This document shows, in pieces, positions 19,608 through 28,889 of a stretch of 64,000 bases of DNA. Source of the stretch: Legionella longbeachae (GTDB lineage: Bacteria > Pseudomonadota > Gammaproteobacteria > Legionellales > Legionellaceae); contig NZ_RXNW01000019.1 in the NCBI RefSeq assembly GCF_004283175.1, positions 1 to 64,000 of the forward strand. Direction: 5' to 3'. Under the pieces are notes generated by a model. The model saw only the letters and a program-made list of their open reading frames with translations, was not told where the DNA came from and searched no databases. Position 1 is the first letter of the stretch, and the number at the start of each line of letters is the position of its first letter. The translations under genes and the position numbers were made by a program.

Positions 19608-19911
19608 CGCTACCTTGGCGAATCATGTCAACTCTGCCGAATTTATCCATATGGTCCCTATTTTCAGTGACTATTTGAGCATCGTTTCCTGGCCATGCTT
19701 TTTGACCTTCCTATTTATAGGCAAAATTGATTTTATATTGCAAAAATAGCGATTCTGTAAAACATTTAGTAAAATAATTAGATAAGATCGTTATGTTTTT
19801 AGAGGTGAATCATAAAATATCAGCTTGAGTAAGTGACAACACCCAAAAAGAGCTCACTGGATATGAGAATTCAATATATCTTGGTAGTATTCAACGAGAG
19901 GAATTATTCTA
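19608..19911. other. Intergenic region, nothing recognised
   Basis: About 300 bases of AT-rich sequence lie between the giant gene's terminator and the hydroxylase gene. The end, AACGAGAGGAATTATTCTA, supplies a GAGAGGA ribosome site for the next gene. No open frame of note, tRNA or repeat is seen. Confidence 0.4.
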
Positions 19912-20607
19912 ATGATTGCAGAAAAATTGAACATCAAGTTTGATATTGAGCGCATTCAAAATTATTTTAATAAATACGTCAAGCATCTGGAACCCGTCCA
20001 ACAAAATGAAATGTTTGGTGGTTGGAGTATTCTTAGTACAAGTGGTGATTATCGAGATGGTTTTCAACAAACAGAAGAGCGTTTCTACATTGTCGATCAG
20101 GTTAGTGGCGAATATAAATTTGATTATGAAAGAGCCAATCGTGAAATAGGTTATACGTGGCCAAAGATGCATATTAATCCTACTCAAGTAGGTACTGAAT
20201 ACATCGCTGAGATTATCGATACTATTTACCAATTGGGACTACAACCTCATCATGCTCGATGGACACGGATTTCGCCACACGGAACTACAATTTGGCATCG
20301 CGATACATGGGAAAATTCCTATAAAGTCCGGTTGCATATTCCTGTGATCACGAATCCTGCGTGTAAATTCGAAACTGAAGAAGGTGCCTTTCACATGCCA
20401 GCCGACGGTTTTTGTTATCTTGTTGCGGTAAATTGTTTACACAAAGCATACAACCATGGCAATGAGGATCGTATACATATCATTATGGATGTGATTGATG
20501 ATGTGGGAATCAGCAAATATCACCGTACCGCCAATAACCGGCTAACAAATAAACGTTTTATCAATGGGCCTATTTCTCGAGTAATTAAAAAAATTTGGGG
20601 TTCTTAG
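19912..20607 (+). CDS. Aspartyl/asparaginyl beta-hydroxylase-like oxygenase
   Basis: A 231-residue protein matching the 2-oxoglutarate/iron(II) Asp/Asn hydroxylase family. The iron facial triad is visible: His129 and Asp131 in IWHRDTW, and His182 in NHGNEDRIHI. Arg187 is the usual 2-oxoglutarate anchor. The protein has no signal peptide and should be cytosolic. ATG 19912 follows GAGAGGA at a good distance. It sits between two secreted-repeat-protein genes, which raises the idea that it modifies Asp or Asn residues of their many repeats. However, exported proteins would have to be modified before secretion, and stand-alone bacterial members may instead act on free or cell-wall-linked substrates. 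Confidence 0.8.
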   Translation: MIAEKLNIKFDIERIQNYFNKYVKHLEPVQQNEMFGGWSILSTSGDYRDGFQQTEERFYIVDQVSGEYKFDYERANREIGYTWPKMHINPTQVGTEYIAEIIDTIYQLGLQPHHARWTRISPHGTTIWHRDTWENSYKVRLHIPVITNPACKFETEEGAFHMPADGFCYLVAVNCLHKAYNHGNEDRIHIIMDVIDDVGISKYHRTANNRLTNKRFINGPISRVIKKIWGS

Positions 20608-20836
20608 CCCCGTGATAATTTCAAGAATTGATGATCTTATCGCGATTAGAATTTATTAGCTGAGGCGTAGATCCATTGACCTAAGTTTTTTTCATTTTCG
20701 CGAAAGTGGAAATCCATTTCTAATTGATTATTGTGTCTGCATCAAATGGCTCCCGCCAACAACCTGTGGGACATTGAGCAGCACGTTTTTTTCTTAATAC
20801 AGTGTATTCTCTACTGTGGGGGGATCTCCATTATAT

Positions 20837-21673
20837 TTAAAAGATAACGGTTTTATTGCCATACACAAATATTCGATCTTCTAAAGCAAGCTTTAAGGCC
20901 CGAGCTAAAACTACTTTTTCAACATCTCTGCCATATTGTTGCATGCTTTGCCAGTCATAAGCATGATCAACATGAATTACATCTTGCTCAATGATAGGCC
21001 CTTCATCCAGATTTTCATTGACGAAATGGGCAGTGGCTCCAATAATCTTGACACCCCGATCATAAGCCTGTTTGTAAGGATTGGCTCCTATAAAAGCGGG
21101 CAAGAATGAATGATGGATATTGATTATTTTTCCTTGATATTGTTGTGTAAAATTGGGTGTCAGAATACGCATGTATTTAGCTAACACAATATAATCAATG
21201 GAATCAAACTGGTTCAGAATACTGATAATTTGGGCTTCGTGTTCTTCTCTGGAGAGATTGTCAGCACTTATATGATAATAAGGAATATTAAAATGACTAC
21301 ATAATGGAAATAAAACATTATGGTTTGATAAAATACCAAGAATATTGGCATCAAGAAGCCCTTCTTGATAACGAATTAAAATGTCACCTAAAACATGGGC
21401 TTCTTTTGTAGCCATAAGGACAATATTTTTTTTATGAGGAGGTTTAATGACAACCAGGGTATTTTGAGGCATTTGGTCTATTAATTGGTTGTATAGAAGT
21501 GATACATCTATTTCACCAGCCACTACGGTACGCATAAAAAACTGATGATTTGTATTATCTACAAATTCATTGTTAGAAATGATATTTAGCCCATGTTCGT
21601 AAAATATCTTGGCGGCTTTGTACACAAGACCGGCTCGATCAGGTGCCTGGATTAAAATACGATATTGATTCAC
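20837..21673 (-). CDS. purU: Formyltetrahydrofolate deformylase
   Basis: A 278-residue protein of normal length. An ACT domain (1-80, PDRAGLVYKAA) precedes a formyltransferase-type catalytic domain. The catalytic Asn185 and His187 lie in INIHHSFLPAF, and Asp223 in NLDEGPIIEQD. It hydrolyses 10-formyl-tetrahydrofolate to tetrahydrofolate and formate, balancing the one-carbon pool and supplying formate for PurT. The ACT domain in E. coli senses methionine and glycine. It is a monocistronic gene transcribed against its neighbours and is housekeeping in character. Confidence 0.93.
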   Translation of the reverse strand: MNQYRILIQAPDRAGLVYKAAKIFYEHGLNIISNNEFVDNTNHQFFMRTVVAGEIDVSLLYNQLIDQMPQNTLVVIKPPHKKNIVLMATKEAHVLGDILIRYQEGLLDANILGILSNHNVLFPLCSHFNIPYYHISADNLSREEHEAQIISILNQFDSIDYIVLAKYMRILTPNFTQQYQGKIINIHHSFLPAFIGANPYKQAYDRGVKIIGATAHFVNENLDEGPIIEQDVIHVDHAYDWQSMQQYGRDVEKVVLARALKLALEDRIFVYGNKTVIF

Positions 21674-22021
21674 GATAGATCTAACTCCTCTAAAACTTAG
21701 ATTATATTGAATAACGATTCAATTACTTTGTTTTTGAAATCCCTATCTATTTATCTTTATTCCCAACCTACAATCTGCAACTCAAAAGAAGTTCAAGTTT
21801 CCGTTTCTTTATTATGTGTACTATTTTTACATTAATTTTTTCACGCTAGTGTAATGACACCCATCTTCATCGCGTCTTGTTGCTGAGATTATATCTCTGT
21901 ATACTTGCCAAAATTAACTTGCTTTTTTTTCAAAATAGCAGCGGAAAGCACGAACAATAAAATCCCCCAGGAATAGTATTAAGCATCCAAAATTAACAAT
22001 GTTTAACAAAAGGACTTGATA
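21674..22021. other. Intergenic region with divergent promoters
   Basis: About 350 AT-rich bases lie between divergent purU and the mini-paralogue of the giant protein. AAAAGGA at 22008-22014 is the ribosome site of the latter. No gene, tRNA or clear operator is visible. Confidence 0.4.
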
Positions 22022-23452
22022 ATGCAAATTAAATGGCAAGGCATCATCCTGCGCTTCTTTCTTTGTGCAGCAGTTTTAATTATGAACAGTATTTCTCAAG
22101 CGGGAACTCCTATGTGGACATTCACACCCAATCCTGCTTTCCCCCCTAATGTATCTCTGACCCAGTCTGGATATGCTTATGTGCAATATACAGTAACAAA
22201 CCAATCAAAGAAAACAAAAACTTTAATTATGAACTCCATCCCTGGAGTTACTCAAATGACAACGCCAGGAAACTGCTCAAATCCCTTTACATTGGCTTAT
22301 CAACAATCTTGTGCACTCACTTTGTTTGTGGAGGCTCGCCATCTTGTTGGTAATATTAAAGGTGGTCCTGCCGTGTGTGACCAGGGCAGCTCCTTGCAAT
22401 GCTATCAACCGGGTAATCCATTAGATATTACAGTGCGCAATGCCCGCTTTGTAATTACTCCAAGTGCAGGAGCAAATGGGATAATTTCGCCGGCAAAACC
22501 GCAAATCGCCGTTGCAAACAGTAACTTGCTTTTTACGGCGACACCTAATAGTGGTTATCAAGTTTATCAATGGTATGTGGACGGTAATCCAGCTCAATGG
22601 GGCGGTTTAAATTTTAGTCTAAACACTATTACTGCGAATCATACCATTGAAGTTACATTTAATCAGGCAGCGACTATATTGGGTGGTGCAGAGAATGGCC
22701 AGGTGTATTCCTCCATTGATAATGGTCTTACCTGGACTGGTGCTATTCCAGCACCTGGGTATGCGGTTAACAGTATTTATGCAACTAATACAGATATATA
22801 CGCAGGTAGTGCAGACCATCACGTTTATCGTTATAGCAATAGTAGCGGGAACTGGGATCAAGGCAAGTCTCCAGATAACTCTGAGGTATTGAGCGTTTTT
22901 GTAACTACTGAACCTACTCAAAAAACGATCTATGCGGGTACGAAGAATGGCAGTTTATTCTATTCCAAGGACGATAGGAAATCGTGGACCAATCGTCCTT
23001 TACCCAACGCTGTAACTGCTGTTAATGGTATTTATGTCACAAATAAAACAATTTATATAGGAAGTACAGACAGTAATGAGGGGCATGTCTATTATTCACC
23101 TGTTAACGGTGGTAGTTGGACAAAAATTCCTGGCCCCATGGATGTTAAGGCCATACGGAATATTTTTGTGATTAATGCCTTACTCTATGCCAATACCGCG
23201 CCTATTCAAATACCGCCAGACAGTCAGGGTAGGGGGCCACGTGAGTACGTTTATACCTATGATTTAACCACAAATGGTCCTTGGAGCCCTTTTATGGATC
23301 AGGCAGTTTACAGCTTCTTTGTGAGTACTGATGGCACTTCAATGTTAGCGGGTACGCAAGATGGTTTTGTTTACTCATTAATGACCGGCGATTTATATGG
23401 ATTTATAACAGATACGAAGATTAATAGCGTTTTCTTACTGGGCGTAAACTAA
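22022..23452 (+). CDS. Secreted mini-paralogue of the giant protein
   Basis: A 476-residue protein starting at ATG 22022, after AAAAGGA. A signal peptide ends at SISQA-G. The N-domain repeats the giant protein's signature (MWTFTP, FPPNV, YVQYTVTNQS, GGPAVC, QCYQPG). Then comes a single InlB-B-like repeat (FVITPSAGANG to NHTIEVTF) lacking the Cys pair of the giant's repeats. The C-terminal half has five or more units with YSSIDNGLTWTG, IYAGTKNGSLFYSKDDRKSW and HVYYSPVNGGSWT, the pattern of BNR/sialidase-type or photosynthesis-stability-factor-like propellers. It is followed after 19 bases by the S53 peptidase gene on the same strand, so the two are probably co-transcribed. The function is unknown. 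Confidence 0.8.
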   Translation: MQIKWQGIILRFFLCAAVLIMNSISQAGTPMWTFTPNPAFPPNVSLTQSGYAYVQYTVTNQSKKTKTLIMNSIPGVTQMTTPGNCSNPFTLAYQQSCALTLFVEARHLVGNIKGGPAVCDQGSSLQCYQPGNPLDITVRNARFVITPSAGANGIISPAKPQIAVANSNLLFTATPNSGYQVYQWYVDGNPAQWGGLNFSLNTITANHTIEVTFNQAATILGGAENGQVYSSIDNGLTWTGAIPAPGYAVNSIYATNTDIYAGSADHHVYRYSNSSGNWDQGKSPDNSEVLSVFVTTEPTQKTIYAGTKNGSLFYSKDDRKSWTNRPLPNAVTAVNGIYVTNKTIYIGSTDSNEGHVYYSPVNGGSWTKIPGPMDVKAIRNIFVINALLYANTAPIQIPPDSQGRGPREYVYTYDLTTNGPWSPFMDQAVYSFFVSTDGTSMLAGTQDGFVYSLMTGDLYGFITDTKINSVFLLGVN

Positions 23453-23471
23453 GTTTATAGGGAGATAATTC

Positions 23472-25499
23472 ATGTTAAAGCTAAAATCACTCTCGTTGGC
23501 TTTAGTACCTTTTTGTCTAATGGTAGCTAATTCCTACGCAGGAAAATCCAACATACTTGTAAGTTTGCCCAGCCCGGGATCTGCTTTAATAGAAAAAGCA
23601 ATCTTTATAAAACCAGTTGAAGCCCATAAAAAATTAAAATTTATTGTATGGTTAAAACTAAGAAATAAAGCTCAATTAGATAAATTAGTAGAAGGAATTT
23701 ATGATCCCAAGAGCCCTAACTACCAGCACTACTTGACTCAGGATCTTTTCGAAGCGCACTATGCACCGACTGAAGAAGTAGAGCATACCCTGCAAGAATA
23801 TTTCATTGCTCAAGGCATGCAAGCAGATATTGTCAACCACAGCGTGCATGTAACTGCTTCAGTACAGCAAATTGAAAATACTTTGCACACAAGTATAAAC
23901 TATTACCTTTATGAGCATGACATCGTTTATGCCAGTACAAGTAAGGCTTCGTTGCAAGCTGAAATGGCTCAATACGTTGTTGATATTACTGGTTTAAACA
24001 ATATTCCACTTTATTATCCTAACAATGTGTCAAGCCCGGGGAATGTCGCTTCTCATGATGAAACATTCTTTTGGGATGCATTAATGCCCAACGCCATTCC
24101 AACTACAACTTCGGTGCATGGGTTTTCTGGGGAGCAGTTACAATACACCTATAACATCAATAATATCCCTCCAGTAAATGGTACCCATCTGGATGGGAAA
24201 GGGCAAACATTAATCATCGTTGATGGGTGCGGTGCAACCCAACCGCAACAAATTTTGAGTGATGCGAACCAATATTTTAGTGTGAATGGGATAAAGCCGT
24301 TTTTTACCACTGGTCCATCACGAAATTTTGCGATGCTTAATCAAAATTTCACACCATACACTACCTTATGCACACCAACCAGACCGGGAGAATATGGTTT
24401 TACTGGGGAAATTGCCCTGGATATTGAATCTTCTCACACCTTAGCCCCAGAAAATAATACGGTGTTAATTGTTACGGATGATAATAATCAAGCAGTAGCC
24501 TTGCAAAATGTGATTGGTTATTTAACTTCCCATAACTTCACTATTGCTGGATTTTCTAACGCATACGTGATTTCTAACAGCTGGACAAGCCCTGAGTCAG
24601 CTAACGCCGATCCCAATACATCAATGGAACAATCGTTACAAACTGCCGCTGCATTTGGAATCAGCGTGCAATTTTCATCCGGAGATTGTGGGGATAACAC
24701 GTATACCAGCCCTCGTAAAGGTGCAGATGGGAAAATAAAATGTCAAAATAAAGGTGACGCAAAATCAGTGAATTATCCAGCAAGCTCCCCTTACGTTACG
24801 GCTGTAGGTGCAACTTCCGTATTTGTAGATACCTTTTACAATTATGCTTTTGAAAATGTTTGGGGTACTTATGATGTGAAGAGGAACGGATTTGTTTCAG
24901 GTACTACAGGAGGACTTAGCCAATTTTATCAAGCCCCCACTTGGCAACGCACTATAAAGTCGTTTTATGCTGGCGGTTATGGGTATATAAATGATGCAAT
25001 AAATACTGTTTGTGGGACAGGGGCTAATCAACCTTGCCGCGCGGTGCCTGATGTATCCATGTTGGGTGATCCAGGCACGGGTCTAAATATCGTACTGGAT
25101 GGTGCTTATTTGCAAGATGGTGGTACGAGTTTAGCTTGCCCTTTATATTCTGCTACGATGCTTTTAGTCAATCAAGCCCGTGCATTATTAAATAAACCAC
25201 GTATTGGGCATACAGCACCTTATTTATATCAACTGAATACTATATTACGGTTCAAACGCGCACTAAATCCCATAGTGCCTCCGGTTAAAGTGATTGATGG
25301 GGCAACTGCTCCTGATCCATCGACTTATCCAACAGCGCCTTCAACCGCTTTTGTCTTACCGAATAAACAAGGAGATTTGGATATTTGGGGTTGGGATTCT
25401 GCACTAACCATTGCGCCAGAAAGTCAATTTTGGAATGATGCAGTTGGAGTAGGCTCACCCAATCTTCCTAACTTTGTCCCTGTTATGGCAAATCTCTAA
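23472..25499 (+). CDS. Secreted S53 family serine-carboxyl peptidase (sedolisin/kumamolisin type)
   Basis: A 675-residue preproenzyme. It has a signal peptide (to SYAG, about 24), then a pro-kumamolisin activation domain (about 35-180, with SPNYQHYLTQDLFEAHYAPT). The catalytic residues are visible: Glu313 and Asp317 in TGEIALDIE, Asp405 (oxyanion) in FSSGDCGD, and Ser553 in GGTSLACP. A calcium-site-like end (FWNDAVGVGSPN) closes the domain. Members are acid-active endopeptidases that mature by self-cleavage after export. GGGAG precedes ATG, 19 bases after the repeat protein's stop. Likely jobs are degrading extracellular protein at low pH or trimming the adjacent secreted repeat proteins. The second is inferred from position only. 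Confidence 0.92.
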   Translation: MLKLKSLSLALVPFCLMVANSYAGKSNILVSLPSPGSALIEKAIFIKPVEAHKKLKFIVWLKLRNKAQLDKLVEGIYDPKSPNYQHYLTQDLFEAHYAPTEEVEHTLQEYFIAQGMQADIVNHSVHVTASVQQIENTLHTSINYYLYEHDIVYASTSKASLQAEMAQYVVDITGLNNIPLYYPNNVSSPGNVASHDETFFWDALMPNAIPTTTSVHGFSGEQLQYTYNINNIPPVNGTHLDGKGQTLIIVDGCGATQPQQILSDANQYFSVNGIKPFFTTGPSRNFAMLNQNFTPYTTLCTPTRPGEYGFTGEIALDIESSHTLAPENNTVLIVTDDNNQAVALQNVIGYLTSHNFTIAGFSNAYVISNSWTSPESANADPNTSMEQSLQTAAAFGISVQFSSGDCGDNTYTSPRKGADGKIKCQNKGDAKSVNYPASSPYVTAVGATSVFVDTFYNYAFENVWGTYDVKRNGFVSGTTGGLSQFYQAPTWQRTIKSFYAGGYGYINDAINTVCGTGANQPCRAVPDVSMLGDPGTGLNIVLDGAYLQDGGTSLACPLYSATMLLVNQARALLNKPRIGHTAPYLYQLNTILRFKRALNPIVPPVKVIDGATAPDPSTYPTAPSTAFVLPNKQGDLDIWGWDSALTIAPESQFWNDAVGVGSPNLPNFVPVMANL

Positions 25500-25531
25500 G
25501 TTGAGTATAAGGGAAAATAATGGGGTATTTG

Positions 25532-25570
25532 TGATAGTGCGTTCGCTTTTAAAAGCATGTCGCACTATCA
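25532..25570. terminator. Hairpin between convergent genes
   Basis: A perfect 10-bp stem, TGATAGTGCG (25532-25541) and CGCACTATCA (25561-25570), with a 19-base loop, lies between the S53 gene and the convergent unknown gene. It has no T run, so it would act as a factor-dependent or processing hairpin. Confidence 0.5.
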
Positions 25571-25621
25571 GAGAAAGTCAGTAATAGGCACAGCCTTTGG
25601 TGTTAAGGCCGATAGTGTCTA

Positions 25622-26812
25622 TCAATTTTTATGAAAGACTGTTGTTGCGTGAGGAGGTCGATGTTCATCGGATTGAAACCCATCTTTATCGACGCCTTTA
25701 CCTTGTTTCATTTCCTTTTTATTTACACGTTCGATTTCTTGTTTCACTGCCTTTTCCATTCGGTCATAGGCTTGTTGCGTTCCTGTTTTGATTCCCAACA
25801 TTTCAGCAAATTTGCTGATAATACTTTGGCCTCTACGTTCATCAAACAATGTGTTATGTGCAACACGATGTAAAGTGATTTTGTCTAAAAGATTAGCGAG
25901 ACCCAATTGAGGTTCGCCTGCTATTTCTTTATAAAGATGTTTTAATTCATCAAACTTCTTTCTTGTAGTGTCAGATGCGGGATTAGTTTTAGGCAAATTC
26001 TCAAGTTTTTTATAGAGTTCTTTAAGGACTTTCATTTGAGTTGGATTTACCTCAAAACAATTGGGTGGTTGTGGCAGAACATAAAATGTATTTGCTGTTG
26101 GTGTTCCACCAATCAGCTTTGTTTTGTAATCAAGTCCAATGGCAAACAAAGCAGGGACATCTGGTGAATAGTGCAAGGTATAATTTAGAAGAGCGCGTGC
26201 TGTAGTGCGACAAGTGTTAGACGCTTTAATTTCTTTGGCGCCACTAATTATTTCTTGCTGCAATGGTTGGTTATCGTTAACTATCTGAGGTTCAAAATTT
26301 TTAATTGACTCATATTGGAACGTTATTTTTCCTGCTTCGTCTTGAGTGGGAATATAACATTTGATCCCATCTCTTAGCTTGTACACGCCTCTTTGAGGAT
26401 AAGTCAATTCCCTATATGCTACGTTAGGCACCTCTCTTTCTTTATAGTGCTCAAGTTGCTCCTCATGGATGTTTTTTGTGAGCGCCAAAAACTCTAAATA
26501 TTGTTCGTAGGTGATCGAATAGGATTGATAACTAATATCTGACGTAGCATCTTCATCATCGCTAATACCTTCATCCATTAATGAAGCTTCAGTACGGGTA
26601 GCTACCGCTTTCCCAAACATGGTGAAACTTTTACTGCAACTTGTACCAAAGCTTGGATCTATAAGGTTTCCTTTTCCTACTCTGGCTAAAAGTTGAGGTT
26701 TATTATCGACCATGACACCCAACATAATAAAACTATGCACTCCTTCTTTTGCAATAGTCATAAAAAATTCGCTATCTTTATTTACTGTAATTGACTTATT
26801 TGATCCAGGCAT
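25622..26812 (-). CDS. Unknown protein, candidate effector
   Basis: A 396-residue protein without a signal peptide or membrane helix. The N-terminal 60 residues have a beta-rich look (FFMTIAKEGVHSFIMLG, ARVGKGN). An acidic patch SDDEDATSD follows at about 85. The central part holds SNTCRTTARALL, where a Cys at the head of a helix is reminiscent of papain-fold transferases and proteases, with no family match that I can name. The C-terminal third is helical and charged (VKQEIERVNKKEMKQGKG). It is divergent from the 26.9-kb gene with about 75 bases between the starts, so the pair may share regulation. The Dot/Icm effector label is an inference from style and genome. Confidence 0.6.
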   Translation of the reverse strand: MPGSNKSITVNKDSEFFMTIAKEGVHSFIMLGVMVDNKPQLLARVGKGNLIDPSFGTSCSKSFTMFGKAVATRTEASLMDEGISDDEDATSDISYQSYSITYEQYLEFLALTKNIHEEQLEHYKEREVPNVAYRELTYPQRGVYKLRDGIKCYIPTQDEAGKITFQYESIKNFEPQIVNDNQPLQQEIISGAKEIKASNTCRTTARALLNYTLHYSPDVPALFAIGLDYKTKLIGGTPTANTFYVLPQPPNCFEVNPTQMKVLKELYKKLENLPKTNPASDTTRKKFDELKHLYKEIAGEPQLGLANLLDKITLHRVAHNTLFDERRGQSIISKFAEMLGIKTGTQQAYDRMEKAVKQEIERVNKKEMKQGKGVDKDGFQSDEHRPPHATTVFHKN

Positions 26813-26888
26813 CTCAGCACCTTTAATTATGTTCTATAATTGATATTGTAGATCAATTTGTGTTCATTGGGAATACGTGGGGTACCAT

Positions 26889-28787
26889 ATGGCTAAAAAA
26901 GTTCTTTTTGTATTTGGTGGTACAGGAGTTAATGCGCAAATGATTCGCGATTTCACTGAAGGTAGAACAGAAGATACCGGTGAATCATTTAATGATGATG
27001 TGATTCGGGTGTACTTTAATGGTTGTCAGGATAAACATATTGGAGGCCATTCAAAACTAAAGGGCTATTTAGATCCAAATCTCGATGTTGTTGCAAATAA
27101 GGTGCGTCACGCTTTTTCTAGAGATGATGTTGTTACATTGAATCTTGCTGATTTAAAAAGGGAATTCGGTAGTTCGATCATTATTGAACCCAAAGAAGGG
27201 TTAATGGATGTAGAAGAAGTAGATGACATTACTTTAAATGGTTTCAGCCGTGGCGCGGTGGCTACTTTTGCAACGGCTCGGGCGCTCGATGATTTAGATA
27301 CTCCTATGTCGCTTTTAGCGGAAGATCCAGTTCCTGGTAATTCTCGTGAAAATACGTATAAACAAGATTCTCTATATGCCAAAAATTTTGATTTGAGTCA
27401 TTGTAGAAATATTGCAAGAGGAGAAATACTGCTTGGCACTTATTCGAAACATAATCAAGGTTGGGAAAATAAGTGGTTCAGGCAAATGGCACCTAAGTTT
27501 AATGTAACTACTGATAGTCATATTTTTATGGTTCCCAAAAAAATGCATGTCGAATTTAATCGCAGGGCAACAACATATACTTCAAGTTTTTTATATAATA
27601 GAGGTTTAACTACGACTAGTCTTGTTTGGAGAGAAAATGATGACCGCGATTATGTAATCCCCAAAGTTGAACAACAAAAATTTCATTTTGGCGTTGTAGG
27701 CAGGGCAGAATATTTACCCTCCTATAAAATGAGCGTTCTGCGAAGTTTGAAAAGCCAATATGATCCAGAAATTTTTTGCCCTATAGATGACGGGGGCAAA
27801 TTTAAATGGGGTCAGGCGCTTTTAGCATTACATCATGCAACTATGGATGAGACAACTTTTGAGATTTTATCGAAAGCTGTTTTAAAAAATACAGATAAAG
27901 CTAAAGGCTTGCGCGAATTTATTGTTGAGTTTGATAGTATTGTTCAATACAGTAAAGAGCAAAGTACTTTAAAACCACATAACAAACAAACAATCGCTGA
28001 ATTAGAAAAAAATATATACAGACTCATTGCTAACTTTTATAAATTAGAAAACCCAAGCTTGAAAGAGAAGGAGTTTTTTGCACAATCTATACAATCAAAT
28101 ATCAGCCTTGCAAAACGAGATATACCCGGTAAGGTTCATGATAAATTAAAAGAATTAACCTCAATGTTATTAACTGAAAATCCTTTAATGCATCCACACT
28201 TAATAAAATTTATCGATGAAAGTGAAACTTTTTCTGCAAATTTACTCGCTGCAGATCAACCCGTTGTTGATGGTGTTGTAACGAACGCCCAAGAGTTATC
28301 ACAAAAATTATTTCATAGCTCTGTAAGACAACGTACGGTAGTTTTTGAACAAGAAAAGAAATCTCTGGGAGGATTTATAACCAATGCGACTGATTTAGCA
28401 AATATGGCTTCATTTTTAACTCCAAAGCAGTTAAAAGAGGTACTTGAGATAAATAACAAAATTACAACAATGGCGGATGTACTTTTGCTCATGAAAACAC
28501 TTCCTACATATGAACACCAAAAAATCATCTATCATGCTGTTAAAGAAAATATAATCGATATGAGGCCAACATTGGATGAGGTAGTCGCGCTTATGGAATA
28601 CTTATCAGATAAAAAATGCCAGGAGCTTTGTCAGATATTACCAATTCAAGAATTGGAATTAACTGATTTAATGCCCTCAAATGACATAATCAGCCAAAGA
28701 CTTAGTGACAGTAAAATCGCTCTACTCAAAAAAGTATTGGAAGTCATGCCTGAAGAACCAATATCATATCACATGAATGTTCGATAA
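26889..28787 (+). CDS. Unknown protein with GFSRG nucleophile-elbow motif, candidate effector
   Basis: A 632-residue protein. ATG 26889 is chosen over GTG 26877 because GGGG lies just upstream. It opens with a Rossmann-like strand and loop, KVLFVFGGTGVNA. At about 118-122 it has LNGFSRGAVATFATARAL, a GxSxG elbow as in alpha/beta-hydrolase lipases and DUF2235 phospholipases. A second half (about 340-630) is helical and charged, without recognisable repeats. There is no signal peptide. The front looks like a hydrolase acting on lipid or peptidoglycan-type substrates, but the acid and His partners cannot be assigned by eye. It could be a translocated phospholipase-like effector. The C-terminus contains a PEEP stretch. 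Confidence 0.65.
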   Translation: MAKKVLFVFGGTGVNAQMIRDFTEGRTEDTGESFNDDVIRVYFNGCQDKHIGGHSKLKGYLDPNLDVVANKVRHAFSRDDVVTLNLADLKREFGSSIIIEPKEGLMDVEEVDDITLNGFSRGAVATFATARALDDLDTPMSLLAEDPVPGNSRENTYKQDSLYAKNFDLSHCRNIARGEILLGTYSKHNQGWENKWFRQMAPKFNVTTDSHIFMVPKKMHVEFNRRATTYTSSFLYNRGLTTTSLVWRENDDRDYVIPKVEQQKFHFGVVGRAEYLPSYKMSVLRSLKSQYDPEIFCPIDDGGKFKWGQALLALHHATMDETTFEILSKAVLKNTDKAKGLREFIVEFDSIVQYSKEQSTLKPHNKQTIAELEKNIYRLIANFYKLENPSLKEKEFFAQSIQSNISLAKRDIPGKVHDKLKELTSMLLTENPLMHPHLIKFIDESETFSANLLAADQPVVDGVVTNAQELSQKLFHSSVRQRTVVFEQEKKSLGGFITNATDLANMASFLTPKQLKEVLEINNKITTMADVLLLMKTLPTYEHQKIIYHAVKENIIDMRPTLDEVVALMEYLSDKKCQELCQILPIQELELTDLMPSNDIISQRLSDSKIALLKKVLEVMPEEPISYHMNVR

Positions 28788-28889
28788 ATGAAGAGCATAA
28801 ACAGCATTATACGGAAGTCACGAAAATAGCAGGGACTATTTAGGGGACTTGTTAATTAAGGATAGAATAATGACAAGGAGTCATTGCTT

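Noticed and set aside
25622-25873. Plus-strand frames at the end of the unknown 396-residue gene.
   Set aside because: They are antisense to a longer coding frame with good codon use and lack ribosome sites.
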